Positions 43,192 through 55,543 are shown, counted from the stretch's first letter. The stretch is DNA of 64,000 nucleotides from Rhizomys pruinosus (GCA_009823505.1 VZQC01005070.1:5268621-5332620); one strand, 5' to 3'. The notes: generated by a model not told the origin, from the letters alone. Program-made: numbers and translations.

Positions 43192-43447
43192 GTGGGCTAG
43201 AGAGATGGCCCAACAGGTAAGAGCACCGACTTATTTTGCAGAGGACATGGGTTCAATTCCCAGCACCCACATGGAGGCTGAAAACTGTCTTTAAATCGGG
43301 CATGGTGTCATATGCCTTTAACCCTAGCACTTGGGAGGCAGAGGCAGATGGATCTGCCTGCTTCAAGAGGTCAAGCCTGGTCTACAGAGTGAGTTCCAAG
43401 CCAGCTGGGGCTATAAGGAGACCCCATCTCAAAAAAAAAAAAAAAAA
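43192..43447 (+). mobile_element. Chimeric B2-B1 SINE, copy C
   Basis: GTGGGCTAGAGAGATGGCCC head, box B GGTTCAATTCCC, CACCCACATGGAGGCTGAAAAC, then TCTTTAA joined to ATCGGGCATGGTGTC and a B1 body ending GAGACCCCATCTC with a long A tail. The junction coincides with that of copies A and B. The TSD is imperfect at best (AAAAGACTTTG before, AAAAACCTTTG after). More diverged, so older than copies A and B. Confidence 0.85.
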
Positions 43448-43449
43448 CC

Positions 43450-45850
43450 TTTGTTTACTGAAGAGACAGCAAAGCCACATCTCAGAGGGGCATTTGCATA
43501 GGTAGGACTGGGCTCTATCTTATAACCCAGCACTTAGGTACCTTAGATGTCAACGCTCACTACATTCCTATCTCAAGAGAACATTAAAACTTTCACACTT
43601 GGAAACTGTTAGTAGTATATTACAGAATAATATAGCTGTCTTCTTTGATTTGTACATTGGAACACAGTGCACAATTGCATGTATATACAGAAGTGTGCTT
43701 ATTGAAACAACTCAAGGGAATCTTCTGAATTGAGGAAAAACATTTACATTGGAACAAATTACATTTTACTGGAAACCTAATTGTTACACTGAGAGCTGTA
43801 CACTGTTGTAATTGCATACTCCTAATTACACATACTGCATTATTTAAAAAAGAATGGCATTGTTTATTTGTGATATTCCCCACTTATTTACACTTGCATA
43901 TTTGAGCAAGGAGCAAGGAGTTATTTCTACCATGTGGGAGGGATTGTTATCTGTTCACAAACACAGAATTAATTCGAGAGGGAAGCAGGCTCTCAAACAG
44001 GAAAAGAGAAATTTCTCCTGAGGCTAGACATTTTACAATGGCTTCTAAATTTCTGTATAATTAACAAAGCACTTACCATCTGCAATGATTGACCTGTCAG
44101 AGCTGCTCCTCTGAGATAATTTTGGTGACATTAAAAAATTGAATATCCAAAAGCCACATTTGACTTAAATGAATTAGCCCGTTCTTGTAAATAGAAGTAA
44201 TACTCAAGACAGAATGTTCTATGAAATGCTGCTTAACATGGGTCACCTTCATTGTATTATGTCCCCTTGGGCACTTGTCTGAGTCTCTCACTGCCTGCTG
44301 TAATGGTAACCCTGTTCTTTCTGTCTCCTGATTTTGATTTTCTAAATGCCACTTGAACCTCAGAGCTGGTGGCCCAGTCAAGCCTCTTACTTAAGCATAT
44401 AGTTAAGAGAATAATTCTTCCTGAATTATAATCACATCTTCTGATTGATGTGTAAGGAGAAAAAAAGAAGAGGGCTCAGAAATTCTTTTTAAAAACTCAA
44501 ATGAAAAAGTTTCCTTCCCTTTCCCCATTCTTCATTCTTTGCTAACAATGAATATTCATAAGGTGCAAATGAGTGTATTACAAAAGAAGGCGTTTTCACT
44601 TTTCCTACTACAGAGTCAGAGCTATATCTGAAGAGTAGTTTCAACGTCCTTAGTATATTCTCCATGTCTTAAAATTAACAGCACATTTGATCATGGATGG
44701 AGTTTTGGGGCAAATAAACAGGAAAACAGACACCATCCCTGATTAGGCATAGCTCTCTTTTGCCATGGCCAAGCAATTTAAAGATAGACAATTCTTCTCT
44801 AGAATATTGAAAGGCAGTTTTGTTCCTTTATCTTTGTTTTGTTGTGGCTAAGGCATAATGCATGAGTACATTTGACTTTTTCAGAAACTAAAAGTTCACA
44901 GAGGCTTGGACCAAGGAAGGGGTACATTAATGCTTCAATTCAATGACCTTATAGGGAAGAGTCACTTGCTGCATAGTTCACTAAAATTGTTCCTTTACTT
45001 CAATAGATGAAAGAAAGAAGAGTCTAACATTTCATCCTCTTTCAGAAGAGATTTCCCCTACAGACCAGTAATAAAGTATTCCTACAAGTCCAGGCTCTGC
45101 TCCAAGCAGAGAAACTTCTAAGTATGTAAGCTTGTGACTGATCTTTTCTGTTTGATGTATTTGAAGTTCATTACTCAAGTAATAAGAACTAAAAAACATA
45201 AGAGTCAGGCTTACATATGTCTAAAGAGTCTTACAGTGACTTTGTATGTGTATTCCCAGGATTAAAGTAGAATGTCAATATGTCTTATGATAAATGAAAG
45301 AGAATCTTTTTCAATCAGATAGCCGCACTGTTATATATCCCTACCATTAATAGCTCTTTCTTACTTTTATTGGCTTAGGTTTCATTTTCCGAAACCAAGA
45401 TGCTATGAATCAATTTTTCCTATAGATTAAAAACTATCCATCAAAAATGTTATATATGTTGGAGGTTAAAAAAACATCAAGCAACATGTCCATGTGTGCT
45501 TTAGGAAAATAAATTTATTTCAGGGCTGTCACATAATGTGATGAATATTCCTATAGGACATTATTATTCACCAAAACATTACTGTCCAATTAAGCAAAAT
45601 AATAGTCTATTCTATCACTTCATATTGTTCGGGCTGAATGTGCACTTCTATTCTAACATAGCTCTAGCCAATAGTGAGGTAGTGTGTTCTTCAGTTAAAG
45701 TCCTCACTAGAGAACTCAACCTTGGCAAAGCAAGTTAAGACATAATATAGTGTATGCATATATAGATTAACCAAATTATTTCATGCCCTCTTATGGTAGT
45801 CAGAATTATTGGATTTTATAATTTACCTGAATGAGAATCTTATTTATATT
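43450..45850. other. SINE-free 2.4 kb; possible conserved blocks
   Basis: No mobile element recognised. 43620-44420 is even in texture and could be constrained (TTGATTGACCTGTCAGAGC-like words near 44080, GATTTTGATTTTCTAAATGCC near 44330). Frames are short. Confidence 0.35.
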
Positions 45851-45866
45851 TGAAATAATTATTTTA

Positions 45867-45869
45867 TTT

Positions 45870-45905
<36 letters not shown>

Positions 45906-46055
45906 TTTTTGGTCTTTTTTTGAGACAGGGTCCCCCTGTAGCTCTGGCTGTCCTAGAAATCACTCTGTAGACCAGGCTTGCCTTGAACTCACAGAGATCT
46001 GCCTCCCTCTGCCTCCCAAGTGCTAGGATTAAAGGCGTGTGCCACCATCCCTGGC
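45867..46055 (-). mobile_element. B1 SINE, antisense, (TTTA)n tail
   Basis: (TTTA)n at 45868-45907, GGTCTTTTTTTGAGACAGGG to GTGTGCCACCATCCCTGGC. TSD TGAAATAATTATTTTA exact at 45851-45866 and 46056-46071. Confidence 0.97.
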
Positions 46056-46074
46056 TGAAATAATTATTTTAAAA

Positions 46075-46525
46075 ACTGAGTAAGGAAATCAGTTCACAAA
46101 ACTGTATTTGGCTTAAAAAAAAATTACCCTTGACCAACAAGGACAGCCTAATACTTTCTTGTTGTTGTTCTTCAATTCTAGAGAAGGTGGACACAGTCTC
46201 TATTTTACAATTTCTTAGGGAATCTCAAATTTTCCTATCAGCCACTTCTCACTTTTCCACTTCTAAGGGAATATGAACACTTTAATTTTCAAGAACCTCC
46301 CAAACATTCCAAACGTCCTCTTGTGCTTCTGAGACTTACTCCTTTCTTGCCAGGCCCAAAGTCTTCACAATAAAACAATAGGTCATGAATTTTATTTAAT
46401 AAGAAAAAAAAAACTCAAGTAGACAAACACCTAGCATAGAACTGTGGAAATGAGCATCAGGCCCCAACTGTAGCTGAAGAACTTTGGGGCAACTGATTAC
46501 TCCTAGGTGAGGAAGAGTTTATCTT
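46075..46525. other. Unique DNA
   Basis: Nothing recognised. Confidence 0.4.
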
Positions 46526-46526
46526 T

Positions 46527-46753
46527 TTTTAAAACAATATTTTATTATTTTATTTGATGTATATAAGTTTATTTCCTGTATGCATGTGCATGTGGCGTAT
46601 GTGTCATGAAATGCCCATAATCAGAAGAGGGTATCAGATCCCCTGGAAGTGGAGTAACAGATGGTTGTTAGAAGCTTTGTGGGTGCTGAGACTAGAACCT
46701 GGGTCCTCTGCAGGGGCAGCCAGTGCTGTTAACCTGTGAATGATCTCTCCAGC
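46527..46753 (-). mobile_element. B2 SINE, antisense, older
   Basis: AAAACAATATTTTATTATTTTATTTG tail side, CAGAAGAGGGTATCAGATCCCC, TGAATGATCTCTCCAGCC. Single block, no duplication. Confidence 0.9.
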
Positions 46754-46768
46754 CCAAGATGAAATTCT

Positions 46769-46936
46769 TTTTTTTTTTTTTTTGGTCTTTTCGAGACAGG
46801 GTCTCCCCATAGCCCCAGCTGTCCTGAAGACAGCTGTAGACACTCTGTAGACCAGGCTAGCCTTGAACTCACAAAGATCCGCCTGCCTCTGCCTCCTGAG
46901 TGCTAGGATTAAAGGTGTGCACCACCACGCCCAGCT
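46769..46936 (-). mobile_element. B1 SINE, antisense, with internal duplication
   Basis: T tail, GGTCTTTTCGAGACAGGG, to GTGTGCACCACCACGCCCAG. ACAGCTGTAGACACTCTGTAGACC in place of ACTCACTCTGTAGACC shows a small internal rearrangement. TSD CCAAGATGAAATTCT (46754-46768) / CCAAGCTGATATTCT (46937-46951). Confidence 0.94.
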
Positions 46937-46959
46937 CCAAGCTGATATTCTATAGGCAG

Positions 46960-47185
46960 TGACTCTAGATGGGCTGACTAGACCCCAGTGGATGAGGGAA
47001 GTCTGAGGAAATCCTGAAGAAAGTAATTTGACTTAATAGGCCTTACCATAAATGACGGAATCCATCAAATCTAGTTGGGGCACTATGGGAGAGTGCCTGT
47101 GGGGATGGGATATAAACAAGATTAAGATGTTGTGTGAGAAAAGCATAAAAATTCAATAAAAACAGTTTAAAAATAAAAAAGCTTA
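46960..47185 (+). mobile_element. Possible LINE-1 3' terminus
   Basis: GGGATGGGATATAAACAAGATTAAGATG ... AATTCAATAAAAACAG and an A-rich end resemble an L1 3' end. The upstream limit is unclear. Confidence 0.35.
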
Positions 47186-47189
47186 TTGT

Positions 47190-49440
47190 ATCATAATCAT
47201 TTAATAAAAAACACCAGTAGCTATCATAATTTAAAGCTGAAATATTTTTCTTTGTTACTCTTACAGATAATTTAGGAAACTATTCTATATGTAGCTTAAT
47301 TTATAGTCATTTGAAACCTTAATGTACAAAAGTAAAAATAACATAGAAGATTAGGGAAAATGGAGTTTTGTTTTTATTTCAATCTTGATTGAAATGACAA
47401 ATTAGCATATACTTACTACATATTTATTTTGTCTAAGATTAGAAAGTTAATTTTAAGAAGACTATTGCCTGCTTTGGTATACCAACATTCCATTTTTTTC
47501 AAATTTCATTCATTTCTTTATACTGTGCATTAATTCACGTGATATTACTGTTGTTTAAACAGGCATAATTTTGATCACAAACATTACTGAAGAGTTTGTA
47601 GCATTGGAACTGACCTAGAGAATAGGAAGTTGGAAAATGAAGTTACAAATATAAAAAATGCAAGAAAATTGAAGGAATGTGTGTTAACCTTTCCAGACCT
47701 CTTTGTAAGATGAGCCAGCTCGGTAACCATCCTCATCCTTCATGCGCATTTATACTCTTTGCCAAAAGCTAAAGAAGTAAAGGAAAAAACAAAGGATTTG
47801 ACTGATCCCCACTCTGAGCCCTAGGGCTGATCCTGGGAAAGTTTGCATGGCCAGGCCAGACCCTGTGCAATCCTTTGCCCCCTGTAGGCTTCTTCCCAGC
47901 TCACATTTCTGCAAGCAAAGCAGTATCTCAGGAAGGCAAGAGGCGTCTCAGAATAAGAATGAAGAAAGTTGGTGGAGGTTATGTGAAAATAGCTTTATAA
48001 ATCCAAATGAAATGCCCTGGAAGAGAATCTAATACGCGATCTGCTTGTGAAAGACATTCTATGGTATTGAAAAGAGTTCTTCAGAATACCTACTGACAAG
48101 CCAAAGGGGAGAGAAAGAACAAATAAAAACATGGCTGTCATAACCTATAGTTCACTACTTATTAGGATGGAACCCTCTGACTTCTCTTACGTAGAAACTG
48201 CTGATTCTGCTGTTAATGCTATTAGTTTAAATTGCATGCTAACAGACATGATTAAAAATATCTAGAATTAGACAGTGTCCCCACTCATTAATTCCACGTC
48301 CTGGTGGCTAGCTCCCTGCCCATCTTTCATGCTCACAGCTTGCTCAGATGAACAAGGACAGATTTGAAAATGTCCCATGAGGTTGATCATTATCATTATT
48401 TCCAATTAATGCTTTAAGTACATATGGGGTGCGTGGTACCACACAGAGTCCCTTAAGAAGCCTGGTAGAAATTAATTAAAGACCTTAAAAGGGTGTTAGA
48501 TATAAAGGGCAAGGAACTGTTCCAGGAAGGAAATACCTTGTAAATAAATGATTTTAAGAAATTTTGTTCCTAAGAGTCTTTCTTCACAGTTTTACTTTGA
48601 AAGAACAAGGAAGAAAGCAAACAGTATAGCACCAAAAAGAAGAAAAAAACAGGACAGATCAAGAAGGGATGCACTGGAAATCGCTGCTCACACAGGAAGG
48701 GTGGAGACAGAGGGTGTCAGCTAAGATCCCCTGTATAATAAATTATGGAAATCCAACTAAAAGGGGCCTAGAGCAAGAGGGGCTTAAAGAGGAGCTTAAT
48801 GGCTGACATAAATAAGACAATTAGCCATCTCCTGCTCAGCACTGTCCCAGACTTTCAGTAAGGCCGCTGGTTTGAATTTTCCTCTCTCTGCTGCATTAAA
48901 TCTTTTCTGTCCTCATTGTACAGCAACAAAGCTCCTAGCACTTCTGCCACCTCCTGCTGTGTGATATTCAAGGCAAGAACAAGCACTCTGGTGAGAGAAG
49001 GAAGCCTGACTTCTCTACCTGCCTCCTTTCTCCTCCTAGTCCAACAGCAGGATTATAAATTCTGACGCCACATGTCTTCCAGATCAACAGTGGTGGCTTC
49101 TATTGTGTAATTCTCTGAATGCTGAGCCCCAAAGAGCATGCTAATAACAAGTCTTAGAAACGGGAAAAATTCGAGGAATTACATTCCTCTCAGATAAGGG
49201 TGAGGTAGTTACCCAAAATGAAACCTGGATGTGTTGACGAAAACAGTGAAAGTAAAGATTTATTAGGAAATAAAATCCCAGATATGAAGAACGAGTCCTA
49301 TATATTCTAATGCACAGTAAGATGCTAAGTGTTAACAATACTACAGTACATCTTTCAAAATAACTAAAAGCAGGATTGTATTGCCACCGCCAAGAAATGC
49401 AAAAAGCTTATAGCACAGCTGCATCACTGCATAGTCACCT
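47190..49440. other. SINE-free 2.2 kb; possible conserved non-coding DNA 48780-49130
   Basis: No mobile element recognised. 48780-49130 (AATGGCTGACATAAATAAG, CATTAAATCTTTTCTGTCC, GGATTATAAATTCTGACGCC) is the most conserved-looking stretch in the window by texture. No exon is evident. Confidence 0.4.
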
Positions 49441-49445
49441 TATAC

Positions 49446-49477
<32 letters not shown>

Positions 49478-49565
49478 CACACACACACAAATGCACACAC
49501 ACATATATACTATATATATTATATATATATTATATATAATATATATAATATATATATATATATAA
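49446..49565. repeat. (CA)n-(TA)n compound microsatellite
   Basis: CA run with GCACAC and AATGCACAC interruptions, then about 60 bases of alternating A/T. Confidence 0.96.
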
Positions 49566-49816
49566 TTGTCAATTAAAATCAAAGGACGACGAAAAGCAAA
49601 AACAGTAAAATGGACAAAAACAGTTGTGAACTACAGCTTCCAGAAAAAAATAAAAGCTAAATTTGTGTTAAAAATTCTCAAGGCTAATTGATTGATTAGA
49701 ATGTCCATTATGGTGGAGAGTTGTCATCTTACAAATCCTGACTCAAATTATCTTGGTCTTTCTTTAGGCCCATAAATAGCCGCTCATTATCCACTTCTGC
49801 ATTTTACCTAAGAGGG

Positions 49817-50059
49817 TTTTTTTTTTATTTTATTTATTTCTGTATGTGTATGAATGTACTGTCTGCATGCAAGTCTGTGCACCCGTGTCACGCAATGCCG
49901 CGGAGGTCAGAAGCGGGCATTGGATTCCCCTGGAACTGGAGTTCTCCTTGAATTGGAGTTTCAGACGGTTCTCGGCCGCCATGTGGATGCTGGGGATCGA
50001 ACCCGGGTCCTCTGTAAGAGCGGTCGGTGCTCTTAACCGCTAGGCCATCTCTCCAGTCC
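49817..50059 (-). mobile_element. B2 SINE, antisense, young
   Basis: TTTTTTTTTTATTTTATTTATTTCTG to AACCGCTAGGCCATCTCTCCAGTCC, 17-bp internal duplication, preserved CpGs. The left edge merges with a T run, so no TSD could be set. Confidence 0.94.
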
Positions 50060-50089
50060 ATTTTTTTTTTCCTTTTTTAAAAAAATTAT

Positions 50090-51500
50090 ACCATTTTTGC
50101 AATTTTCTTTTTTTATTGAATTTTTTTGAATATTTTAATGTGTTTCATGCATAATTTTTCAGGCAGTCTTAATCACCTTTATACCCACCTCTCCCTGGCG
50201 CCCTCCCTTAGTCCTCCCCACACCCCAGAGTTCACACCTTCTGTCATTTGTGCTAGTCCATTATACCAAACCACTCTCTCTGCCCACTGTTCAGTGCCAG
50301 CCTATCCAGAGTACTCTTTTCTAAAGAAGGCCAGGTCTTCCTCACCTGATTGCCATCTGTCACCAATATTTCCCCAGGCAAAGTTGGGCTCTACCACCAA
50401 TTTCTGCAGTTCTGTTCTGGGTTTTTGTCCAGCTGAGCTTACATGGGTCTTGCGCATGCCGATACCAATGCTGTAGGTTCATATGAGCAGGGTCCCAGGA
50501 GCTTGTAGAATTCATTTATGTTTGGTCTTGCATCACTTCCTTAGTTTGGACAATCTTTCCGTCCCTTCTTCCACATGTTCCCTGAGCCCTGGGTGGATGA
50601 AGCTGAGTATAGGCAGTCTGTCCATGGAACCCCACTCTGTAGACTCCTAATCTTCATTGTTTGGCCATTACAGCTTTTTTGAGTTCCTGGTCTCCTATTG
50701 CATGGATAAGCTTCCTGATTGAGAGTTAAAAGGTAGTTAATGCCTTCTTGGGTCTTTGAACTATGATGCTTGGGGCTTATGTGTAGAAGTTGCATCGTAG
50801 ATGTGTCACATAGTCAGAGTAATTCAGAGACCATGTCTGTGTGTATCAAGTTGTAGGACTCTGTACTACTCTCAACTGGTGCAAAAGAAGCTTATTTTCT
50901 GAGTGGTGTCTGGGAAGTTTGTCTGTAAATACAAGGATATTTCTTTTGTAGTCAGTTAAATGTTGCTTTAGCCTAGGGATGTGTCAACATTGGAGAATTG
51001 TCCAAGATCCATGTCCTCTCCAGTTGTGTGCATCTAACTATGTTAACAACATCATGCATGAGTTTCCTCCCACTGACCAGACTTTAGGTCCAACTGGTTA
51101 ACCATTGATTTTCCCCAAAATAGAAGTGTAGCTATTGCACCAATGTCCTATGCTGCGCTGATCATTGACACGGATATTTGACCTTGACGCTGATGTTGGA
51201 CCATGACTGATGTTCTCCCTAGCTATGAGAGCTAGCCTTCAGAAAAGGTGGCTTCCAGGTAAGGTCCAGCTCCATTGCTCAAGATCCAGTCTCAGAAGTA
51301 TATCCCGTGTTCAGCAATAGGATCTTACCTTCAGGTTCTGGGAGGGAATTCAGGGCTATGACAATAGCCTGTGTCATTTTGAGAGTCTCCTGGATTACCC
51401 TGGCCAACAACTCAAGGAACATTTCTCCTGTCTGGTTCTGTTTCTTATTATGCAGACTTCATCTTTGCAGATGGATTAATGGAGAGGTATTATGTGTATA
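50090..51500 (-). mobile_element. LINE-1 3' UTR, antisense, long
   Basis: TTTTTTATTGAATTTTTTTGAATATTTTAATG then AATCACCTTTATACCCACC, CTTCTGTCATTTGTGC, GTTCATATGAGCAGGGTCCCAG and ACTCCTAATCTTCATTG parallel 15133-15680. Further on, TGGATTACCCTGGCCAACAACTCAAGG continues L1 3' UTR character. The 5' limit is approximate. No ORF2 frame. Confidence 0.65.
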
Positions 51501-51504
51501 ATTT

Positions 51505-52340
51505 GTCAGTAGATTGTTAGACTAATACGATATTCTCAAGGTTTTTACACCAGCAAAGCATTATTTATCTGATCCAATATTATTATCACTACCAAGTGAA
51601 GCATTCTGATATGTACTAACTGATCATTAACTTCCACCAGACCCAAGGCTAGGAATGCTATCAGATAGCATCTAAGGCTATAACAGAAATTTCCCATTTT
51701 GATGTAAGCTGCACATCTGATGTTCCATCAATGTATTTGAAAAGTACCTTGATTTATCAACTGTTGAATAACAATGCAAACTTCATGAAATTGTTACCAT
51801 GTTGGCACATGCTCTTTTCCTGGACCATGACTCCTCATTTGATTCCAGAATAAACTATCTCTTATTCTCTTTGATGTAAGAACCATGTTTTCATGTTGAT
51901 AACATAAATGTCTACTAGGACAAGTACCAAAATAAAGGAAAGGACAAGGTAGGCCCTTCTGTACAAACTTTAGCTTAGTGTTTATAACTCATGTAATAAA
52001 CTAAAACTTGGAACTATTACCCTTGCTGTTGCTATATCCCACATACTCTGTGTTGAATGCCTAGTGAATTACATTCAGTTTATGTAAACATTGTAAATTA
52101 TAGCTATCAACAAAACCCATCTGCAACTTAACTATTTCCGTAGCTTTGCAGAGTGTGGAATGTTATTTCACTTTTTTTCAGCTGTCCATGCTAGTGGGAT
52201 TCCCTGAGATTCCCACTGCAAGGAAAGAAGGTTTGTGTAAAGCAGCCAGAGGAGAACAGCTCAACAAAATCTGGAACATGAAGGACGGAATGAGCATCCT
52301 TAAGACCTAAGGAGATCTGCTTGCCATAGTTAAAGTGGGA
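51505..52340. other. Unclassified DNA
   Basis: Nothing recognised. May include the edge of the L1. Confidence 0.35.
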
Positions 52341-52344
52341 AAGA

Positions 52345-52505
52345 AACTGACTTTTACTGAATGATGTGTATAGAAACCTACTTCATTTCATTTTAATCTG
52401 CACAGTGATCCTATGAAGTATGGAATTCTATTCATTTTATAACTTAAAAAATAGACTGAGAACTATTAATAACTTTCCAGAGGTCCCAGGCTCATAACTT
52501 TGTAC
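52345..52505 (+). mobile_element. MIR SINE, well preserved
   Basis: TTTCATTTTAATCTGCACAGTGATCCTATGAAGTATGGAATTCTATTCATTTTATAACTTAAAAAATAGACTGAG ... CCAGAGGTCCCAGGC follows the MIR order (TCCTCACAACAACCCTATGAGGTAGG ... ATTTTACAGATGAGGAAACTGAG ... CAAGGTCACAC). Confidence 0.75.
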
Positions 52506-52528
52506 AATCTAGTTTACAGATGAAATCT

Positions 52529-52583
<55 letters not shown>
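52529..52583. repeat. (CT)n microsatellite
   Basis: Pure CT run between TCTCCC and TGAGCAAAG. Confidence 0.96.
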
Positions 52584-52586
<3 letters not shown>

Positions 52587-52866
52587 CAAAGAGAAAGAGG
52601 GGTGAAATAATATGGTTTAGGAGCCAACAAGTGCTGAATAGGGGATGGAGAATACAGAGGTTTAAGCAGATTCCAAGCAGTTTGCCTAATGACTCTGCAC
52701 CTGTGTACTTTCCAGTAGACATAAATACTTATGTCTTCTCAATGCATTATGGATTGAATCTGGATTAGGGCTGTTTGCAAGTGCTGCTTCCAATGAATTT
52801 GACAAACAGAGGGATTTTCATGAGGAAGGAATCATATGAGTTAGGCTTAAAAAATAGTATACTACC

Positions 52867-53026
52867 AGCTGGGCGTGGTGGTGCATGCCTTTAATCCTAG
52901 CACTTGGGAGGCAGAGGCAGGTGGATCTTTGTGAGTTCAAGGCCAGCCTGGTCTACAGACTGAGCTCCAGGACAGCTGGGGCTACAGGGAGACCCTGTCT
53001 CAAAAAGACAGAAAAAAAAAAAAAAG
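52867..53026 (+). mobile_element. B1 SINE, full length
   Basis: AGCTGGGCGTGGTGGTGCATGCC to CTGTCTCAAAAAGACAG and an A tail. TSD AAATAGTATACTACC (52852-52866) / AAATAGTACAGTACC (53027-53041). Confidence 0.96.
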
Positions 53027-53041
53027 AAATAGTACAGTACC

Positions 53042-53808
53042 TTTAAAAATAACCTAAATAACTTACTTTAGCATAATTTATTTTAAATACGTTATTATAA
53101 ATATTTTCAATATTTTCATAGCTGCATACCAAATAAATATCAAGGAATAATATAAAAGAAACCTTTGGATACTATTTTAAATTTATAATAATTATTCAAT
53201 ATCCATTGGAAAAAAAAACTTAAAGTAAAAAAAATTAAATACATCAATGCTCATAAAAGAGAAATGATTTCATTTTTCATGTTTCAAAATAGCTTTCTAT
53301 TTCATAAATATGAAATTGTTCAAGTAGCAGAAACATGACTGGTGGCAATTCTACCCCTTTGAAAATTAATTCCCTACCCTATATTCTATATTCAGCCCCA
53401 AAAATATGTTCTTGGATTAAACGTAGGCATATAAGATGTTCTGAAAAGAACTTAAAGTAAATAGCAAAAGCTAAAGCTATTTACCATAGCCGAGAGCAAC
53501 CAGTGCTACAGTGTTAAGCACAAAATAGGTGTACAATGATAGCATCTTCTTGGTACAAGTACAAGGAAAATTTACCTCATTATAACCAAAAGTCAGTCAA
53601 GAAATCTTTCAAACATTTAGAAGCAAATTTTGGAAAGCAATACAGATTTTTCTAACAATGGAGCACCTCCACTTGTTATTCCAATAGCACTACTTTTCCC
53701 TAAATAAATGGCATATCTCCTTTCATTACACTTTTATGTGTTTTTCTCCCTCATTTTAAGTTTTAAATATAATAACAGCTGTAAAATACTAGTTAAATAT
53801 GTACTTAA
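53042..53808. other. AT-rich unique DNA
   Basis: Nothing firm. GTTAAGCACAAAATAGGTGTACAATGA near 53515 could be a worn MIR/L2 3' end. Confidence 0.35.
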
Positions 53809-53824
53809 AATTCATACTACATAT

Positions 53825-53989
53825 AGCCAGGTGTGGTGGCGCACGCCTTTAATACTAGCACTCAGGAGGCAGAGGCAGGCAGATTTTTGTGAGTTCAAGG
53901 CCAGCCTGGTCTACAGAGTGAATTCCAGGACAGCTGGAGCTACAGGGAGACCCTGTCTCGAAAAGACCAAAAAATAAAAAATAAAAAAT
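53825..53989 (+). mobile_element. B1 SINE, exact 16-bp TSD
   Basis: AGCCAGGTGTGGTGGCGCACGCC to CTGTCTCGAAAAGACC and (AAAAAT)n tail. TSD AATTCATACTACATAT at 53809-53824 and 53990-54005. Confidence 0.97.
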
Positions 53990-54005
53990 AATTCATACTA
54001 CATAT

Positions 54006-54495
54006 AAAAGATAAAATAAGAAATATTCTAAAGAGAGTGGGAAATGGTTGATACAACATAATAGTCTATCTCAAATTATCCTATCAAGAAGAATGGTTTT
54101 TATTCTGTTCAGATAAATGATGAATGTGAACAGTTCTAATATTACAGAAATAATAAATTATGGCTCAATCAGCATTAAATGTCTTACATAAATCATGTTA
54201 ATTTTAATGGCTTTAGACGGAGGTGAGATTTGATTTGCTAGCTCTGTTGTACACTAAATGTATAATTCTTTCATATTTTCACTCAGATTTGTTTTAAAGC
54301 ATGATATGCTGTTTTGATGGCTGGGTCTTCAGTCAAATCCTTCTTGCCTTATTTACCAGCCTTAATGATACTTAGCGTACTGTACATCTTCAAACATCTC
54401 TTATCTCATCAATGCTGTTGGAGTCTAGCATTCAAAGGCAGGAAGGAGAGTCAGTTACCCAAGACCTTGTTAAGAAAGTTTAGGGGTGTGGGGGG
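54006..54495. other. Unique DNA
   Basis: Nothing recognised. GAAAGTTTAGG is repeated at 54474 and 54499 around a G-rich spacer. Confidence 0.4.
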
Positions 54496-54510
54496 GGAGA
54501 AAGTTTAGGC

Positions 54511-54666
54511 AGGCAGGGCATGGTGGCACACGCCTTTGATCCTAGCACTCACTCGGGAGGCAGATGCAGGCAGATCTCTGTGAGTTCAAGACCAACCTGG
54601 TCTACAGAGCGAGCTCTAGGCCAACTGGGACTAAAATGGAGACCCTGTCTCAAAAATACAAAAAAA
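54511..54666 (+). mobile_element. B1 SINE, GACTAAA subfamily
   Basis: AGGCAGGGCATGGTGGCACACGCC to CTGTCTCAAAAATAC, with GAGCGAGCTCTAGGCCAACTGGGACTAAAATGGAG. CACTCACTCGGGAGG is a small duplication of CACTCGGGAGG. GTTTAGGC flanks both sides. Confidence 0.93.
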
Positions 54667-54996
54667 AATGTTTAGGCTAAATATGTTTTGGCAATTTTAA
54701 TTGTTTAAATATCCTACTTGTCATCAATGCAGTATTGACTGGAAATGTATAACCACTTAATAGTTTTGGTACATAGACTATAGGAAAAATGTTCAAGCAC
54801 CTGCATAAAATAGAAACAGACACTCATTTCAGTAGCAAATGGCTGAAATGAGAAGCAGTCACTATCACCACTCTAGAGACTAAGCAATAGCTCCTAACTC
54901 ATGCTCCTCTTCATTATTGCCTACATCCAATTGCAAGTTCAAGGAGATCAAGCCTCCAGTGCCTTTCTATCCTGGATAATTAGCTGCTACATTTTT

Positions 54997-55229
54997 TTTT
55001 ATTTATTTTTGTATGTGTATGAATGTACTGTCTGCATGTAGGTTTGTGCACTCGTGTCATGCAATACCACGGAGGTCAGAAGAAGGTGTCGGATTCCCCT
55101 GGAACTGGAGTTCTCCTGGAATTGGAGTTACAGATGGTTCTTAGCCGCCATGTGGGTGCTGGGGATCGAACCCGGGTCCTCTGCAAGAGCAGTCAGTGCT
55201 CTTAACCACTAGGCCATCTCTCCAGCCCC
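54997..55229 (-). mobile_element. B2 SINE, antisense, young
   Basis: TTTTATTTATTTTTGTATGTG to AACCACTAGGCCATCTCTCCAGCCCC, 17-bp internal duplication. TSD AGCTGCTACATTTTT (54982-54996) / AGCTGCAACATTTTT (55230-55244). Confidence 0.96.
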
Positions 55230-55327
55230 AGCTGCAACATTTTTGTGGGATGATTGATTCTCCTAGTCATACATCAAATGTTAATTGTTAATAGTTATAT
55301 TCAAAGAACATTTACCTAATAATTTTC

Positions 55328-55543
55328 TAAAGATTTACTTTTATTTATGTAGGTGTACAGGTCTTCTGTATGCATACATACTTTCTGGTGGCTCCTCACA
55401 AAGATTGGAAGAAGGCTTCAAATCTCCTGGAGCTGGATTTATAGATGGTTGTAAGCTTCCTGATATGGGTGCTGAGACCTGAATTTCAGCCCTCTGGAAG
55501 ACCAGCAAGTGCTCTTAACAACTGAGCCCTCTCTCCAGCCCCT
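55328..55543 (-). mobile_element. B2 SINE, antisense, old
   Basis: TAAAGATTTACTTTTATTTATGTAGG, CTCCTGGAGCTGGATTTATAG, CAACTGAGCCCTCTCTCCAGCCCC. Confidence 0.9.

Noticed and set aside
49500..49565. TATA-rich promoter
   Set aside because: It is the TA part of a compound microsatellite.
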